From IMG/VR virus record IMGVR_UViG_3300032288_002340, positions 1-41,233 of that record: a DNA stretch of 41,233 bases; one strand, written 5' to 3'. A program made the translations under genes and the position numbers. This stretch comes from a virus. Within the stretch, counting starts at the first letter, position 1. Each line of letters begins with the position of its first letter. The notes below the pieces were generated by a model that saw only the letters and a list, made by a program, of their open reading frames with translations, ran no database searches and was not told where the DNA came from. Below, one piece after another: positions 22,946 through 30,976 of the stretch.

Positions 22946-23521
22946 TTAGTTTACTACACTATCAGATATATTCAAAACCGATACTGCCCATGCACGTTCC
23001 ATACAAAAATAACAACCACCACAACTATCTATTCCAGTAAGACCACATGACCTTGTTTTTTTAAGTAAGTCAAGGATGTTTTCTTCAACATACATTCTTA
23101 ATATTTCTACCTTGTCCATATCAATAAATGGACGTAAATGATATTCGTTTAGTGCTGGACCTCTAACTGGTGGTGTGTCACCTCGAATATACACTGTTGG
23201 TGTGAAATGTGTTACTACTTTATTACAACCAGTTAAAACTACACCTGGGTAAACACCCAATATTAGTTGTACTGCATCACGAATAAATAAACCTTGTTGT
23301 TTTAAAGTACAAATTTTGTATCTTTCACCAAACTTATCTTGAAAATAATCGCTCAGTGGTTCAATTATCTGTTTAAAAGCATCGTCACTGTTGTTTATGA
23401 AATGACAAATAACAGGTTTATCGTATTGCTTAAGTACTAAATACGTCAACAGAGTACTGTCTACACCACCAGAGACAAGAATATTAATATTTTCACAGTT
23501 TTCTGGTATAGATATGTTCAT
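22946..23521 (-). CDS. QueC-like PP-loop ATPase
   Basis: A 191-residue protein of the PP-loop ATP pyrophosphatase family. The P-loop is SGGVDS (17-22). The four-cysteine zinc site C159, C167, C170, C173 has the QueC spacing (C-x7-C-x2-C-x2-C), ending CMERAWA. QueC turns 7-carboxy-7-deazaguanine into preQ0, and phage relatives take part in deazaguanine DNA modification. It is shorter than typical QueC and no QueD, QueE or FolE partner is in the window, so it may adenylate a different carboxylate. A longer TTG-started frame reaches 23593 but overlaps the kinase gene; the ATG at 23521 is preferred, 13 nt downstream of that gene's end. Confidence 0.75.
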   Translation of the reverse strand: MNISIPENCENINILVSGGVDSTLLTYLVLKQYDKPVICHFINNSDDAFKQIIEPLSDYFQDKFGERYKICTLKQQGLFIRDAVQLILGVYPGVVLTGCNKVVTHFTPTVYIRGDTPPVRGPALNEYHLRPFIDMDKVEILRMYVEENILDLLKKTRSCGLTGIDSCGGCYFCMERAWAVSVLNISDSVVN

Positions 23522-23534
23522 ATATAAGTATCGG

Positions 23535-24299
23535 TTATATACCCATTTCCTTCCGAATTTGGGTGGCGGAGATAGCCTCGGTTTGGGCGTCAAGGTTGAT
23601 TTTCTCTACCTTATATCCCACATCCCGACCATAATATACCCCCGTAATATTCGGTACGGACATTATATAGTATTTTCCACGGTACTTATTTTCCAGCTTC
23701 TTGTGGATTCCTTCGACAACTTCGACATAATTGAATGGGTTCTTTTCGTCGGTATTATAGGTATCTCTAACAGCAATAAGTACCTGACCTTCCTTTTCTA
23801 AGATGGTTTCGAACAACTTCAAGTGACCATCGTGGAACGGTTGGAATCGACCAATCATAAGACCCGTTGATTTGTTCCATCCAAAATGTACATCCTTCCT
23901 TTTGATTTCTTCAATAATGATGTCTGCTTGTGTATTTGGGTCTATCCATCCGTTTACCAGTACACTCACCTTTTCTGGTACTTCGAATACTCTATTAGTA
24001 TCCTCAAATCGTCCGGCATCTATCGTATTCATAAACACGACGAAATCTGGTGCGAAGAGTTCACGGGTTTGTTCTGTGGGACAGACGAAATCTGCTACCA
24101 CGTGATGAGTCTCAACCATATCACAGAGTTCCCGCATACGATAGGCCTGACGTTTACGGCCTGTATCGGAGAAGTCCCAATCGTTGAATTGTTTCCGTAC
24201 TTCGTCTGCGTTGAAGTACGCAGCACCTAATTTTTCTGCCAATACTTTAGATAATGTAGTCTTTCCAGATCCAGGCAATCCCATAACCAAAATTCTCAT
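23535..24299 (-). CDS. fused APS-kinase-like / NMNAT-like nucleotidyltransferase
   Basis: A 254-residue two-domain enzyme. The N-terminal part (1-135) is a P-loop kinase: GLPGSGKT (7-14), NADEVRKQ and WDFSDTGRKRQ, a spacing resembling CysC adenylylsulfate kinase, which makes PAPS. The C-terminal part (145-254) is a HxGH nucleotidyltransferase: GRFQPFHDGH (150-159) and ISATQIR (243-249), like NMN or phosphopantetheine adenylyltransferases. Neighbouring sulfotransferase-like genes suggest it supplies PAPS. The second domain does not look like a classical ATP sulfurylase (QTRNP/HxxH type), so it may instead make a nucleotide-activated sugar or NAD-like compound. The domain calls are sound; the pathway role is inferred. 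Confidence 0.8.
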   Translation of the reverse strand: MRILVMGLPGSGKTTLSKVLAEKLGAAYFNADEVRKQFNDWDFSDTGRKRQAYRMRELCDMVETHHVVADFVCPTEQTRELFAPDFVVFMNTIDAGRFEDTNRVFEVPEKVSVLVNGWIDPNTQADIIIEEIKRKDVHFGWNKSTGLMIGRFQPFHDGHLKLFETILEKEGQVLIAVRDTYNTDEKNPFNYVEVVEGIHKKLENKYRGKYYIMSVPNITGVYYGRDVGYKVEKINLDAQTEAISATQIRKEMGI

Positions 24300-24302
24300 A
24301 TA

Positions 24303-24524
24303 CTACTCCTTATCCTTATTAATGAGTCCAAATTTAATCCATCGGTACCAAATACGTTCGTGCATGTAATATAACACAGGTTTTACTATAAGTTCAACCC
24401 CCCCTACAATAGATGATATATAAACACTACCTGTAAGGACATATCCAATTATTACGGTCTGTACACTTCCAAATAATCTGTATGATAATGCTTTAGCTAT
24501 ATGTCTCTTTCTTTGTACTGTCAT
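24303..24524 (-). CDS. DUF2061 membrane protein
   Basis: A 73-residue predicted inner-membrane protein of the DUF2061 type: the start KRHIAKALSYRLFGS, a first hydrophobic stretch (VQTVIIGYVLTG, 21-32) and a second (SSIVGGVELIVKPVLYYMHE, 37-56), ending in a charged tail. The family is of unknown function. I recall it often next to sulfate-activation genes (cysC/cysN) in marine bacteria, which would fit here beside an APS-kinase-like enzyme; this is memory, not checked. It overlaps the sulfotransferase gene before it by 32 nt. Confidence 0.8.
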   Translation of the reverse strand: MTVQRKRHIAKALSYRLFGSVQTVIIGYVLTGSVYISSIVGGVELIVKPVLYYMHERIWYRWIKFGLINKDKE

Positions 24525-25134
24525 TTATACACTCTTCGTACAATTCGTTAAAATGGTTTATGTCTTGTAACATTTCTTCATCGGATAATTCGTACTTTTT
24601 ATACTTGTATTTCGTACCTATATAATCTAGTCCAAGTGTCTCTAAAAGTCTAGTCGGATTATCTAGGATGGATTTATCTGAGAATGCGTAGTCGCATCTA
24701 TTTTCAAATTCCATATGTTTATTATAAAAACCTAGTCGTTCTTTTATTTCTTCTTTGGTTATTACTAATGACCCAATATAATCTTTTCGTAAATCTTTAT
24801 TGATGAACGAATCGGTTTTCTTTGCGACCAACACTTTTAGTATCTGTTTCCGTAAATCCTCTGGATATATAAACACCGTTTTGTAATTACTTTGCAGTAT
24901 ACGTTCTACCATATCAAAACTATGGTTGGATATAATTTTAATTAATGGTAGCGGAGAACTGTTCATTATTTCTTGGTATTTACTTTCTATTTGTTCCAAC
25001 GGAGTATATCGTGGATTGAACATAGAATAATTACCCATCTTTGAATATTTTACATCTTGAAACATCAATGGTTGATTAATTAAATGCCACGTGTAAGTAC
25101 TTGCACTTCTCGGTAAGGATATGATACAATACAT
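24493..25134 (-). CDS. second P-loop sulfotransferase-like protein
   Basis: A 213-residue protein with the sulfotransferase 5' phosphate loop near its N-terminus (LPRSASTYTW, 7-16) and a 3'-phosphate-type element (YPEDLRKQILK, 90-100). The PRSAST form is common in environmental and phage sulfotransferases. No signal peptide. It overlaps the carbamoyltransferase stop by one base (TAATG) and the DUF2061 gene by 32 nt, so the three are co-translated. It is only distantly similar to the copy at 19994 and probably transfers to another position or acceptor. A general nucleotide-binding enzyme remains possible. Confidence 0.65.
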   Translation of the reverse strand: MYCIISLPRSASTYTWHLINQPLMFQDVKYSKMGNYSMFNPRYTPLEQIESKYQEIMNSSPLPLIKIISNHSFDMVERILQSNYKTVFIYPEDLRKQILKVLVAKKTDSFINKDLRKDYIGSLVITKEEIKERLGFYNKHMEFENRCDYAFSDKSILDNPTRLLETLGLDYIGTKYKYKKYELSDEEMLQDINHFNELYEECINDSTKKETYS

Positions 25135-26585
25135 TATAATACCTTTACGTTGTATTTTTGTTCGAACTCTAGTGCGTCTTGTCTATCATTTACCATTGGT
25201 TTACCCTTGATATTTAAACTAGTGTTGAGTAACATCGGACATCCTGTTTCTTCGTACCAAGACTTCAATAGTTTATAATATCCAGGATTATCCCGTTCAG
25301 TCACGGTTTGTACCCGTGAGGTTCCATCGGCATGAATAATTGCAGGAAACTCTTCTGGTCGTTTACATACTGCCACAAACTGCATATATGGACTACGTGG
25401 TGTCACCATATCAAAGTAATCTTGTGCGTGTTCTTCCAAGATAGATGGTGCGAAAGGACGAAACTTTTGTCTACGTTTGATTTCGTTGACCTTATCCTTA
25501 ATATCCGTTCCCCGTGGGTCTGCCAACAAACTACGATTACCTAATGCACGGGGTCCGAATTCTGCTCGACCATTCGCTACACCTACTAGTTTAACATCTT
25601 TTAATTTGGAAATCAACCCCTCTACAGGATATTTTCCTCCCGTATCATGTCCCAAGAACGGAGAGGTGAATTTGATATGTTGTTGTGTATGTGCTGCAAT
25701 TGCCCCCAGACTGTTCCCCGCATCACCTGGATTCGGCATAATCCATACGTTATCAAAGTACTTATAGGTAATATTATTTGCGACACAATTCAGTGCACAT
25801 CCACCACTTAATACTAGATTGGCTGACCCCGTAAGTTTCTTTGTGTATTCCAACAAATCAGTAAATACTAACTCATATACATACTGTGTTGCTGCGGCGA
25901 TATCGTACCTATCTTGTTCAGAGGATAATTCTGGTCGCCACCACATACATCCCCGATGGAGATTGTTACGTAGTTTTAGTATTGTACTACCATCAAAAAA
26001 ATCTTCTATTATCGAACTTGCATATTTTGACGGATCACCATATGCTGCCATACCCATTAAGATATATTCTTCTTCATTAGGTTTCAATCCGACACGTTGA
26101 GTCATAGCGGAATACCACAATCCTAAACTATGTGGATATTTGATAGAAAACTTCTTTTTTAATTTAGTTCCCTTACCATACCAAATGGTAGTGGTGTCAA
26201 ACTCACCAATGGCGTCAATCACCAGTACGGCAGCCTCACCGAAATTACTGGTATAGTATCCCGCGGATGCATGACTATGATGATGGTCTACGGTAACTAC
26301 TGGTGCTGTTATTCCGTAATTACGAACATATTGTTTAGCATCATTGTTCATCCAACCTTGACCAGCTCGGAGTTGACGCAACGATTTCATGAGTGGTCGT
26401 TCATACCAGACTACTTCATCTGGTTTACCGTATCTATAAGCATCTGTCACAATCTGAGTATTCAGATGTGCGTCATTCTTCACACCAGAATATCGTTCTG
26501 ATTGTGAAGCAAACAATATTTTATTATTTTGCACCACCGTGATGGCGGCGTCGTGACTGTTGGCAGAAATTCCCCAGATAATCAT
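25134..26585 (-). CDS. NodU/CmcH-type O-carbamoyltransferase
   Basis: Transfers a carbamoyl group from carbamoyl phosphate, through a carbamoyl-AMP intermediate, to a hydroxyl of a sugar or natural product. The 483-residue protein has the N-terminal Kae1/ASKHA-like domain with the metal-binding HHHSHAS (101-107), VLVIDAIGEFDTT, EEEYILMGMAAYGDP and LSGGCALNCVAN. The C-terminal TobZ-type domain holds EFGPRALGNRSLLADPR, RPFAPSILEE and MLLNTSLNIKGKPMV. It is somewhat shorter than NodU (about 560-600), and the last part after KPMV is brief. It ends on the same base as the sulfotransferase ATG begins and follows a radical SAM gene by 1 nt. The acceptor cannot be told from sequence. Confidence 0.93.
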   Translation of the reverse strand: MIIWGISANSHDAAITVVQNNKILFASQSERYSGVKNDAHLNTQIVTDAYRYGKPDEVVWYERPLMKSLRQLRAGQGWMNNDAKQYVRNYGITAPVVTVDHHHSHASAGYYTSNFGEAAVLVIDAIGEFDTTTIWYGKGTKLKKKFSIKYPHSLGLWYSAMTQRVGLKPNEEEYILMGMAAYGDPSKYASSIIEDFFDGSTILKLRNNLHRGCMWWRPELSSEQDRYDIAAATQYVYELVFTDLLEYTKKLTGSANLVLSGGCALNCVANNITYKYFDNVWIMPNPGDAGNSLGAIAAHTQQHIKFTSPFLGHDTGGKYPVEGLISKLKDVKLVGVANGRAEFGPRALGNRSLLADPRGTDIKDKVNEIKRRQKFRPFAPSILEEHAQDYFDMVTPRSPYMQFVAVCKRPEEFPAIIHADGTSRVQTVTERDNPGYYKLLKSWYEETGCPMLLNTSLNIKGKPMVNDRQDALEFEQKYNVKVL

Positions 26586-26586
26586 A

Positions 26587-27813
26587 TTACATTTCCATCA
26601 CATCTGCTAACTCAGGAAATACTAAGCAGAAATCTTCTCCACGTATCTTATCAATACGTTCCACTTCTGATTTGAAGAAGTGTTTGTATGGTTCCCAATA
26701 ATTTTTTTCATTAACCCAATTAGGTAATAGTAATAATTGTTGATAGTGATTATTGTTCGTATATCCTTTACTCTGTAATATATTTAATAATTCATTAAGA
26801 TTTTTATGTCCCTCTTGCTTTTTAATTTCTGGTAAAGCCATAGATGTTAAATGTTCTGGAGAGTGCATTGGATATGTCGTTAATTTTTCACTGTACCAAC
26901 CCATATCATCAAGATAAGAGTAAAAATCTTTCAAAGTTAAGTAATTGAAAAAACTCATTACTGTATTCAAACTCATATGAATGGATGGTTGCTTGTGGAG
27001 TAGTGTTAAATTTTGTTCAACCATATTCCAATCTGTACCGTGACGAATATATTCGGCACGGGGACCATAATGGTCAATACTAGCATATAATTCTATCTTA
27101 GTATCAAACTTACTCCACAATCCAAGAATATCTTTATCTTTGTATTTTAAATTACTTACATTTGTATTATACCGCAAACGAACATCTGTTCTACCCCTAC
27201 GTAGAAATTCTTCCAGAATTATATAATGCTGTTCGTTAATTAAGGGTTCGCCACCGGCGAAGTATGCAAGATGAATATGGTCTATGTGACCTAATACTTC
27301 ATCAACTAACGATTGATGGTCATTTTTTGGTATTACTCTAGCATATGGTACTCCGTTTCGTAAATCTTCGGCTTCCCATTGCGTACTAAAACCAGAACCG
27401 CAAGTTCTACATTTAAAATTGCAAAGATTATTAAATCTCACATCAAAATAACGCATTTTAAACTCACTGATACTACCATCCAGATTAGTAAAACTTGCTA
27501 CCTCGTCAAAAAATTGTTTAAATTCATCGTTGGTGGCAATTCTAGCACTTTTGATACCGGCGTTTTCTAAATTATAGCACGGAGTACACATTGGACTTTT
27601 GACTTCGTTAAGCATACTCAAGCGTAATGAGCGCATTTTGGGAGAATTTATTAACTCACCTATAGAACTTTGTCGGGTGTTTCCTATTGGTATACTAGGA
27701 TTAGCTGTGCAGCATGGATACGATATTCCCTCTGGACTGGCGTGCATATGTACCCAGGGATACATGCAAAAAGTTTTACTTTCATTTAAAAGAAAATCTT
27801 TCTTACTATACAT
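26587..27813 (-). CDS. radical SAM enzyme with N-terminal auxiliary-cluster (twitch/SPASM-like) domain, copy A
   Basis: A 408-residue radical SAM protein that cleaves S-adenosylmethionine to a 5'-deoxyadenosyl radical. The [4Fe-4S] motif CNFKCRTC (C131, C135, C138) is followed by FAGGEPL. Unusually, the extra cysteines lie before it: C16 (TFCMYPW), C34/C35 (YPCC), C76 and C79 (CTPC), so a twitch- or SPASM-like auxiliary domain is N-terminal rather than C-terminal. Three related proteins are encoded at 34108-37994. Substrates in SPASM/twitch families range from peptides to sugars and aminoglycosides. The gene overlaps the preceding gene by 8 nt and lies beside the carbamoyltransferase. Confidence 0.85.
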   Translation of the reverse strand: MYSKKDFLLNESKTFCMYPWVHMHASPEGISYPCCTANPSIPIGNTRQSSIGELINSPKMRSLRLSMLNEVKSPMCTPCYNLENAGIKSARIATNDEFKQFFDEVASFTNLDGSISEFKMRYFDVRFNNLCNFKCRTCGSGFSTQWEAEDLRNGVPYARVIPKNDHQSLVDEVLGHIDHIHLAYFAGGEPLINEQHYIILEEFLRRGRTDVRLRYNTNVSNLKYKDKDILGLWSKFDTKIELYASIDHYGPRAEYIRHGTDWNMVEQNLTLLHKQPSIHMSLNTVMSFFNYLTLKDFYSYLDDMGWYSEKLTTYPMHSPEHLTSMALPEIKKQEGHKNLNELLNILQSKGYTNNNHYQQLLLLPNWVNEKNYWEPYKHFFKSEVERIDKIRGEDFCLVFPELADVMEM

Positions 27814-28939
27814 GATGTAATGCCTTTATTAAAGATGGATAAAATGTGTCATACGGTCTAGTAAAAAACACATTTCTATTATGTACTAACAACTCATAAT
27901 CTTTTTTAAAAAACTCATAAAAATGTTTTATATCAATACTCTGTAATCTTTCAAACTCCTCTATAAATAACTGGAACCGTTTGTCTACGTCTTGCTCAGC
28001 ATCATAATCATAATTTATCCAAGACGGTAGTTCAAATCCATAAGATTGAATACTTTTTAGTAATCCACAATATCCGAGCGGAAGTATAAAGTGTCCTTTT
28101 ATAAGTGGGTCAAATGTTTTTTCCGTGACAACTTTAGTAAATGAAGATTTTACCAAAGTTTCTACATATACGCTTACAAATGTATCAGAATATAATTTAT
28201 TAGATATAGGAAACCAAATAGGATTATTTAATAATGAATCGGGTGTACGAAAAACATTTTTTTCACTTATTATATCTTCTTCTGGTGATAATATTTTTAT
28301 TGGAGTAGATGACCAGTCTGAAAATATATTATCCGTATTTTTTAAAACTTCCGTAAGAGCTTTTCTATAATACTGTCTTTTCTTATCCAACAATGGTTGA
28401 CGATTGTTCTCGACTCTTGTTGCTGATAAAAATCTTTTTGCTGTGTTTGTTTTTTGTATCTTGCTTAAAGCAAACATTTTTTCTGAGGCGTCATACGTCC
28501 ATAGATTATTCTGTAAATTTATTTTATGATACTCTGTAAAGTACAACTTTTGTCTATTCCATAACAAATCATAATTTATAACCTTTTCATCTTGATTTAT
28601 TAAATTAGTTTCAGTTATTAGAAATTTATTAGTAAATTTTTTCCAATTATTTGCGAATGGATATTCAAATAAAATTTGGTCATCATCTGTATGGAACAAT
28701 CCAACTCCTAAAATAATCTTATCTTTGATTATATCTATAACCTCTTTGTTTTGCATTTCTAAAAAATCAGATTGAAATATAGGAATTATATCGCATTCTT
28801 TTAAGTTGGTACTTAAATAAAATCTGTTTGGTTCTAATGTAAAAAACCAAGAACTATTACCTGGTATACCTACGTCTACTGTAGTACTACCAGCGTACGA
28901 AGAACGTTGGTAAATTTTATAGGTTTCTTGTATTTCCAT
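27806..28939 (-). CDS. glycosyltransferase-like protein (related to 30969-32285)
   Basis: A 377-residue protein. The informative part is C-terminal (about 265-340): VTEKTFDPLIKGHFILPLG followed by SIQSYGFELPSWINYDYD, a pattern seen in GT10/fucosyltransferase-like and other GT-B donor-binding regions (EKT...P...G...GF...D). The gene at 30969 has the matching stretch (AETEKTFKPIIFKQPFIIVG, GYKTFSKWFDESYD). The N-terminal 200 residues are not recognisable. I therefore call it glycosyltransferase-like with moderate confidence. It overlaps both neighbours (8 and 23 nt), next to the sugar dehydrogenase, which fits glycan building. Confidence 0.55.
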   Translation of the reverse strand: MEIQETYKIYQRSSYAGSTTVDVGIPGNSSWFFTLEPNRFYLSTNLKECDIIPIFQSDFLEMQNKEVIDIIKDKIILGVGLFHTDDDQILFEYPFANNWKKFTNKFLITETNLINQDEKVINYDLLWNRQKLYFTEYHKINLQNNLWTYDASEKMFALSKIQKTNTAKRFLSATRVENNRQPLLDKKRQYYRKALTEVLKNTDNIFSDWSSTPIKILSPEEDIISEKNVFRTPDSLLNNPIWFPISNKLYSDTFVSVYVETLVKSSFTKVVTEKTFDPLIKGHFILPLGYCGLLKSIQSYGFELPSWINYDYDAEQDVDKRFQLFIEEFERLQSIDIKHFYEFFKKDYELLVHNRNVFFTRPYDTFYPSLIKALHHV

Positions 28940-30164
28940 ACGGTACTACAATGCAGTCGGGAATAGATTCTTTTTCTAGATATCTCCAAATATCAACGAT
29001 AACACTACCAGATAAAATATTACAATAAAACTTTTGTTTATCGCTACCTATTAAATGACTATGACTATATGTTGTAGGTGCGTGATGTGCTAACAATACT
29101 ATTCCTTTTACACTCTCTACGGTATCACCTGTAAGTGGGTCTATATATGTTACCCCGTATCCTTGTTCTTGTACATAATGCCCAATCAGTAAACTATAAC
29201 TACCTTCCGTATAGGATACACCCGGTTTGTATGCTTTACCGTGAATATAAATTTCTAAATTATATTTGTTAGACAAATCAATTAATTTATCCGCAATACG
29301 TTTTGCTTGTAATTCTCTACTGTCCATTATAGCACCAAATAAATCATAACCCAAATTTAACTTTTGCGCCATATATCGTAATGCGATATTATCTCGGGGA
29401 TGACATGCTCCTGCATCTCCCATACCCGCCTTCATATACGCTGCTCCCGTTATACGTCTATCACTTTCTGCCAATGCTTTTGTCACCACATCCACATTGA
29501 TGTTTCCAGATGCTTCTGCCACATCCTGTATCATATTCACCAACCCAATCTTCGCAGAAATGAATGTGTTGTAGAAAATCTTGATACATTCTGCTTCATC
29601 CCATGTACCAACAACATATCGTGGATTGTTTTGCATCATGGTTTTGTAAAAGTCTGTAAGAATTTTTGCATCACCTGTTACTGAACCATCTTCCGTACCT
29701 ATAATAACCATTTCTGGATTAATCATATCCCAAAGTACTGACCCCATGGCAATCAAGTATGGATTATAGATGAAACGATAATTAGTGGTATGTTGAATGA
29801 ATTCTCGACGAACTGTGCCAGGCAACACAGTACTGATGAGAACCACCAGCTGGTCCTTGGTGCAATACTTGTTCACTTCCTTCAACACATCAATCACGAT
29901 GGAATAATCAAAGTCTTTGGGTTCCAGATGTGCTGTAGGAGTCTCGCCGCCATAGGACTTGTCATGCGGAGTAGGAACTGCAATGAAAATCAATTCTCTG
30001 TCTTTCACAACTTCCTGAATGGTATCAACCAAAGGAAATTCTGGGAGGTCGGATTTCACAACATCATATCCTATCACATCATGTCCTGCACGCTTCATTT
30101 CATTGGCACATGGTGCACCAAGTTTTCCACAACCAATCATTGCAACTTTTTTTAATTGTTCCAT
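28917..30164 (-). CDS. UDP-glucose/GDP-mannose 6-dehydrogenase family protein
   Basis: NAD-dependent four-electron oxidation of a nucleotide sugar to its uronic acid is the family reaction. The 415-residue protein has the Rossmann start MIGCGKLGAP (9-18), STVLPGT (111-117), the catalytic lysine in FISAKIGLVN (K205), the catalytic cysteine in MGDAGACHPRDN (C254) and a C-terminal domain (IHGKAYKPGVSYTEGS). The usual NPEFLxEG segment reads NPYLIAMGS, so two conserved glutamates are missing, which may alter the thioester hydrolysis step or the substrate. It overlaps the glycosyltransferase-like gene by 23 nt and the SGNH gene by 13 nt. Substrate (UDP-glucose or other) is undetermined. Confidence 0.85.
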   Translation of the reverse strand: MEQLKKVAMIGCGKLGAPCANEMKRAGHDVIGYDVVKSDLPEFPLVDTIQEVVKDRELIFIAVPTPHDKSYGGETPTAHLEPKDFDYSIVIDVLKEVNKYCTKDQLVVLISTVLPGTVRREFIQHTTNYRFIYNPYLIAMGSVLWDMINPEMVIIGTEDGSVTGDAKILTDFYKTMMQNNPRYVVGTWDEAECIKIFYNTFISAKIGLVNMIQDVAEASGNINVDVVTKALAESDRRITGAAYMKAGMGDAGACHPRDNIALRYMAQKLNLGYDLFGAIMDSRELQAKRIADKLIDLSNKYNLEIYIHGKAYKPGVSYTEGSYSLLIGHYVQEQGYGVTYIDPLTGDTVESVKGIVLLAHHAPTTYSHSHLIGSDKQKFYCNILSGSVIVDIWRYLEKESIPDCIVVPYGNTRNL

Positions 30165-30976
30165 AATTTATGAACCTCTGATATTTCTCCTGTGTTATTT
30201 ACGCAACATGCACATGGAGTTCTTCTATAATTAGGACTATAACTCATTTTGTTATAATGAATTTCTGTTTCTTTTTGTACGTCAAACTTTTCAGGTAGAT
30301 AATTCGGTAAGAATTGTTTTACCCAATCATAATGCATTTTAATAGTTGGATGCCCATCTATAAAAGATTCTCCTTGTTTCATCCACGATACATTTTTCAA
30401 TGGTTCGAAACAATAGAAATCAGATTTTGTATATTTACTTTTTACCCAATCTCGCATAGCAATTGAAACATCTAATATGCGAGTTACGTCTTTCTCTAAT
30501 TCTATGGAAAATTTCTTAGAAGTAATTTCTGGTATGTAGTCATATTCCGCTTCAAATCCTGGTAACATATTAAATGCGGTCATTATTTTATGCTGTATAT
30601 TTTTGTATTCTAGGAATAAGTGTGCGTGATTAATATACATCCACGTAGTTTGGTATCCATAATCCACAGACCAATATTCCTGTAAAAACTTATCATCAAA
30701 AAAATTATTTGTAGTAAATATGTTTCCTCTGGTTCCCCAGCCACCATGTGTTAGCGTATCGAATCTGGTAGAACCACTGAACATTATTAATACGGTATCG
30801 TTTGGCGTAAGGTTGTAAACTCTGTCGCATTCTATAAGAGAAGAAACTATGTAATGATTCCCTGCTCCTGATTTACCGTAGTTTATATAGGTATCAAAAG
30901 TCCGACCACAGATGTCTGCCCAAGTTGGCCAACCATACGCAGTATAGCTACACCCAAATGTAAACAATCTACTCAT
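30152..30976 (-). CDS. SGNH-fold hydrolase/acyltransferase-like protein with CxCC tail
   Basis: A 274-residue SGNH-like protein: FGCSYTAYGWPTWAD (nucleophile S10), block III GKSGAGNHYI (N40) and Asp/His in IDGHPTIKMHYDW (D207, H209). Compared with the copy at 20601 it keeps the block III Asn. An extended C-terminal tail carries RRTPCACC, an unusual cysteine cluster. It overlaps the next gene by 8 nt (ATGAGTAG). Likely ester hydrolysis or transfer on a glycan. It lies between the sugar dehydrogenase and a glycosyltransferase-like gene. Confidence 0.75.
   Translation of the reverse strand: MSRLFTFGCSYTAYGWPTWADICGRTFDTYINYGKSGAGNHYIVSSLIECDRVYNLTPNDTVLIMFSGSTRFDTLTHGGWGTRGNIFTTNNFFDDKFLQEYWSVDYGYQTTWMYINHAHLFLEYKNIQHKIMTAFNMLPGFEAEYDYIPEITSKKFSIELEKDVTRILDVSIAMRDWVKSKYTKSDFYCFEPLKNVSWMKQGESFIDGHPTIKMHYDWVKQFLPNYLPEKFDVQKETEIHYNKMSYSPNYRRTPCACCVNNTGEISEVHKLWNN

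Noticed and set aside
23522-23593. Extended QueC-like start from a TTG
   Set aside because: Overlaps the kinase gene by 59 nt; ATG at 23521 begins just before the conserved P-loop region.
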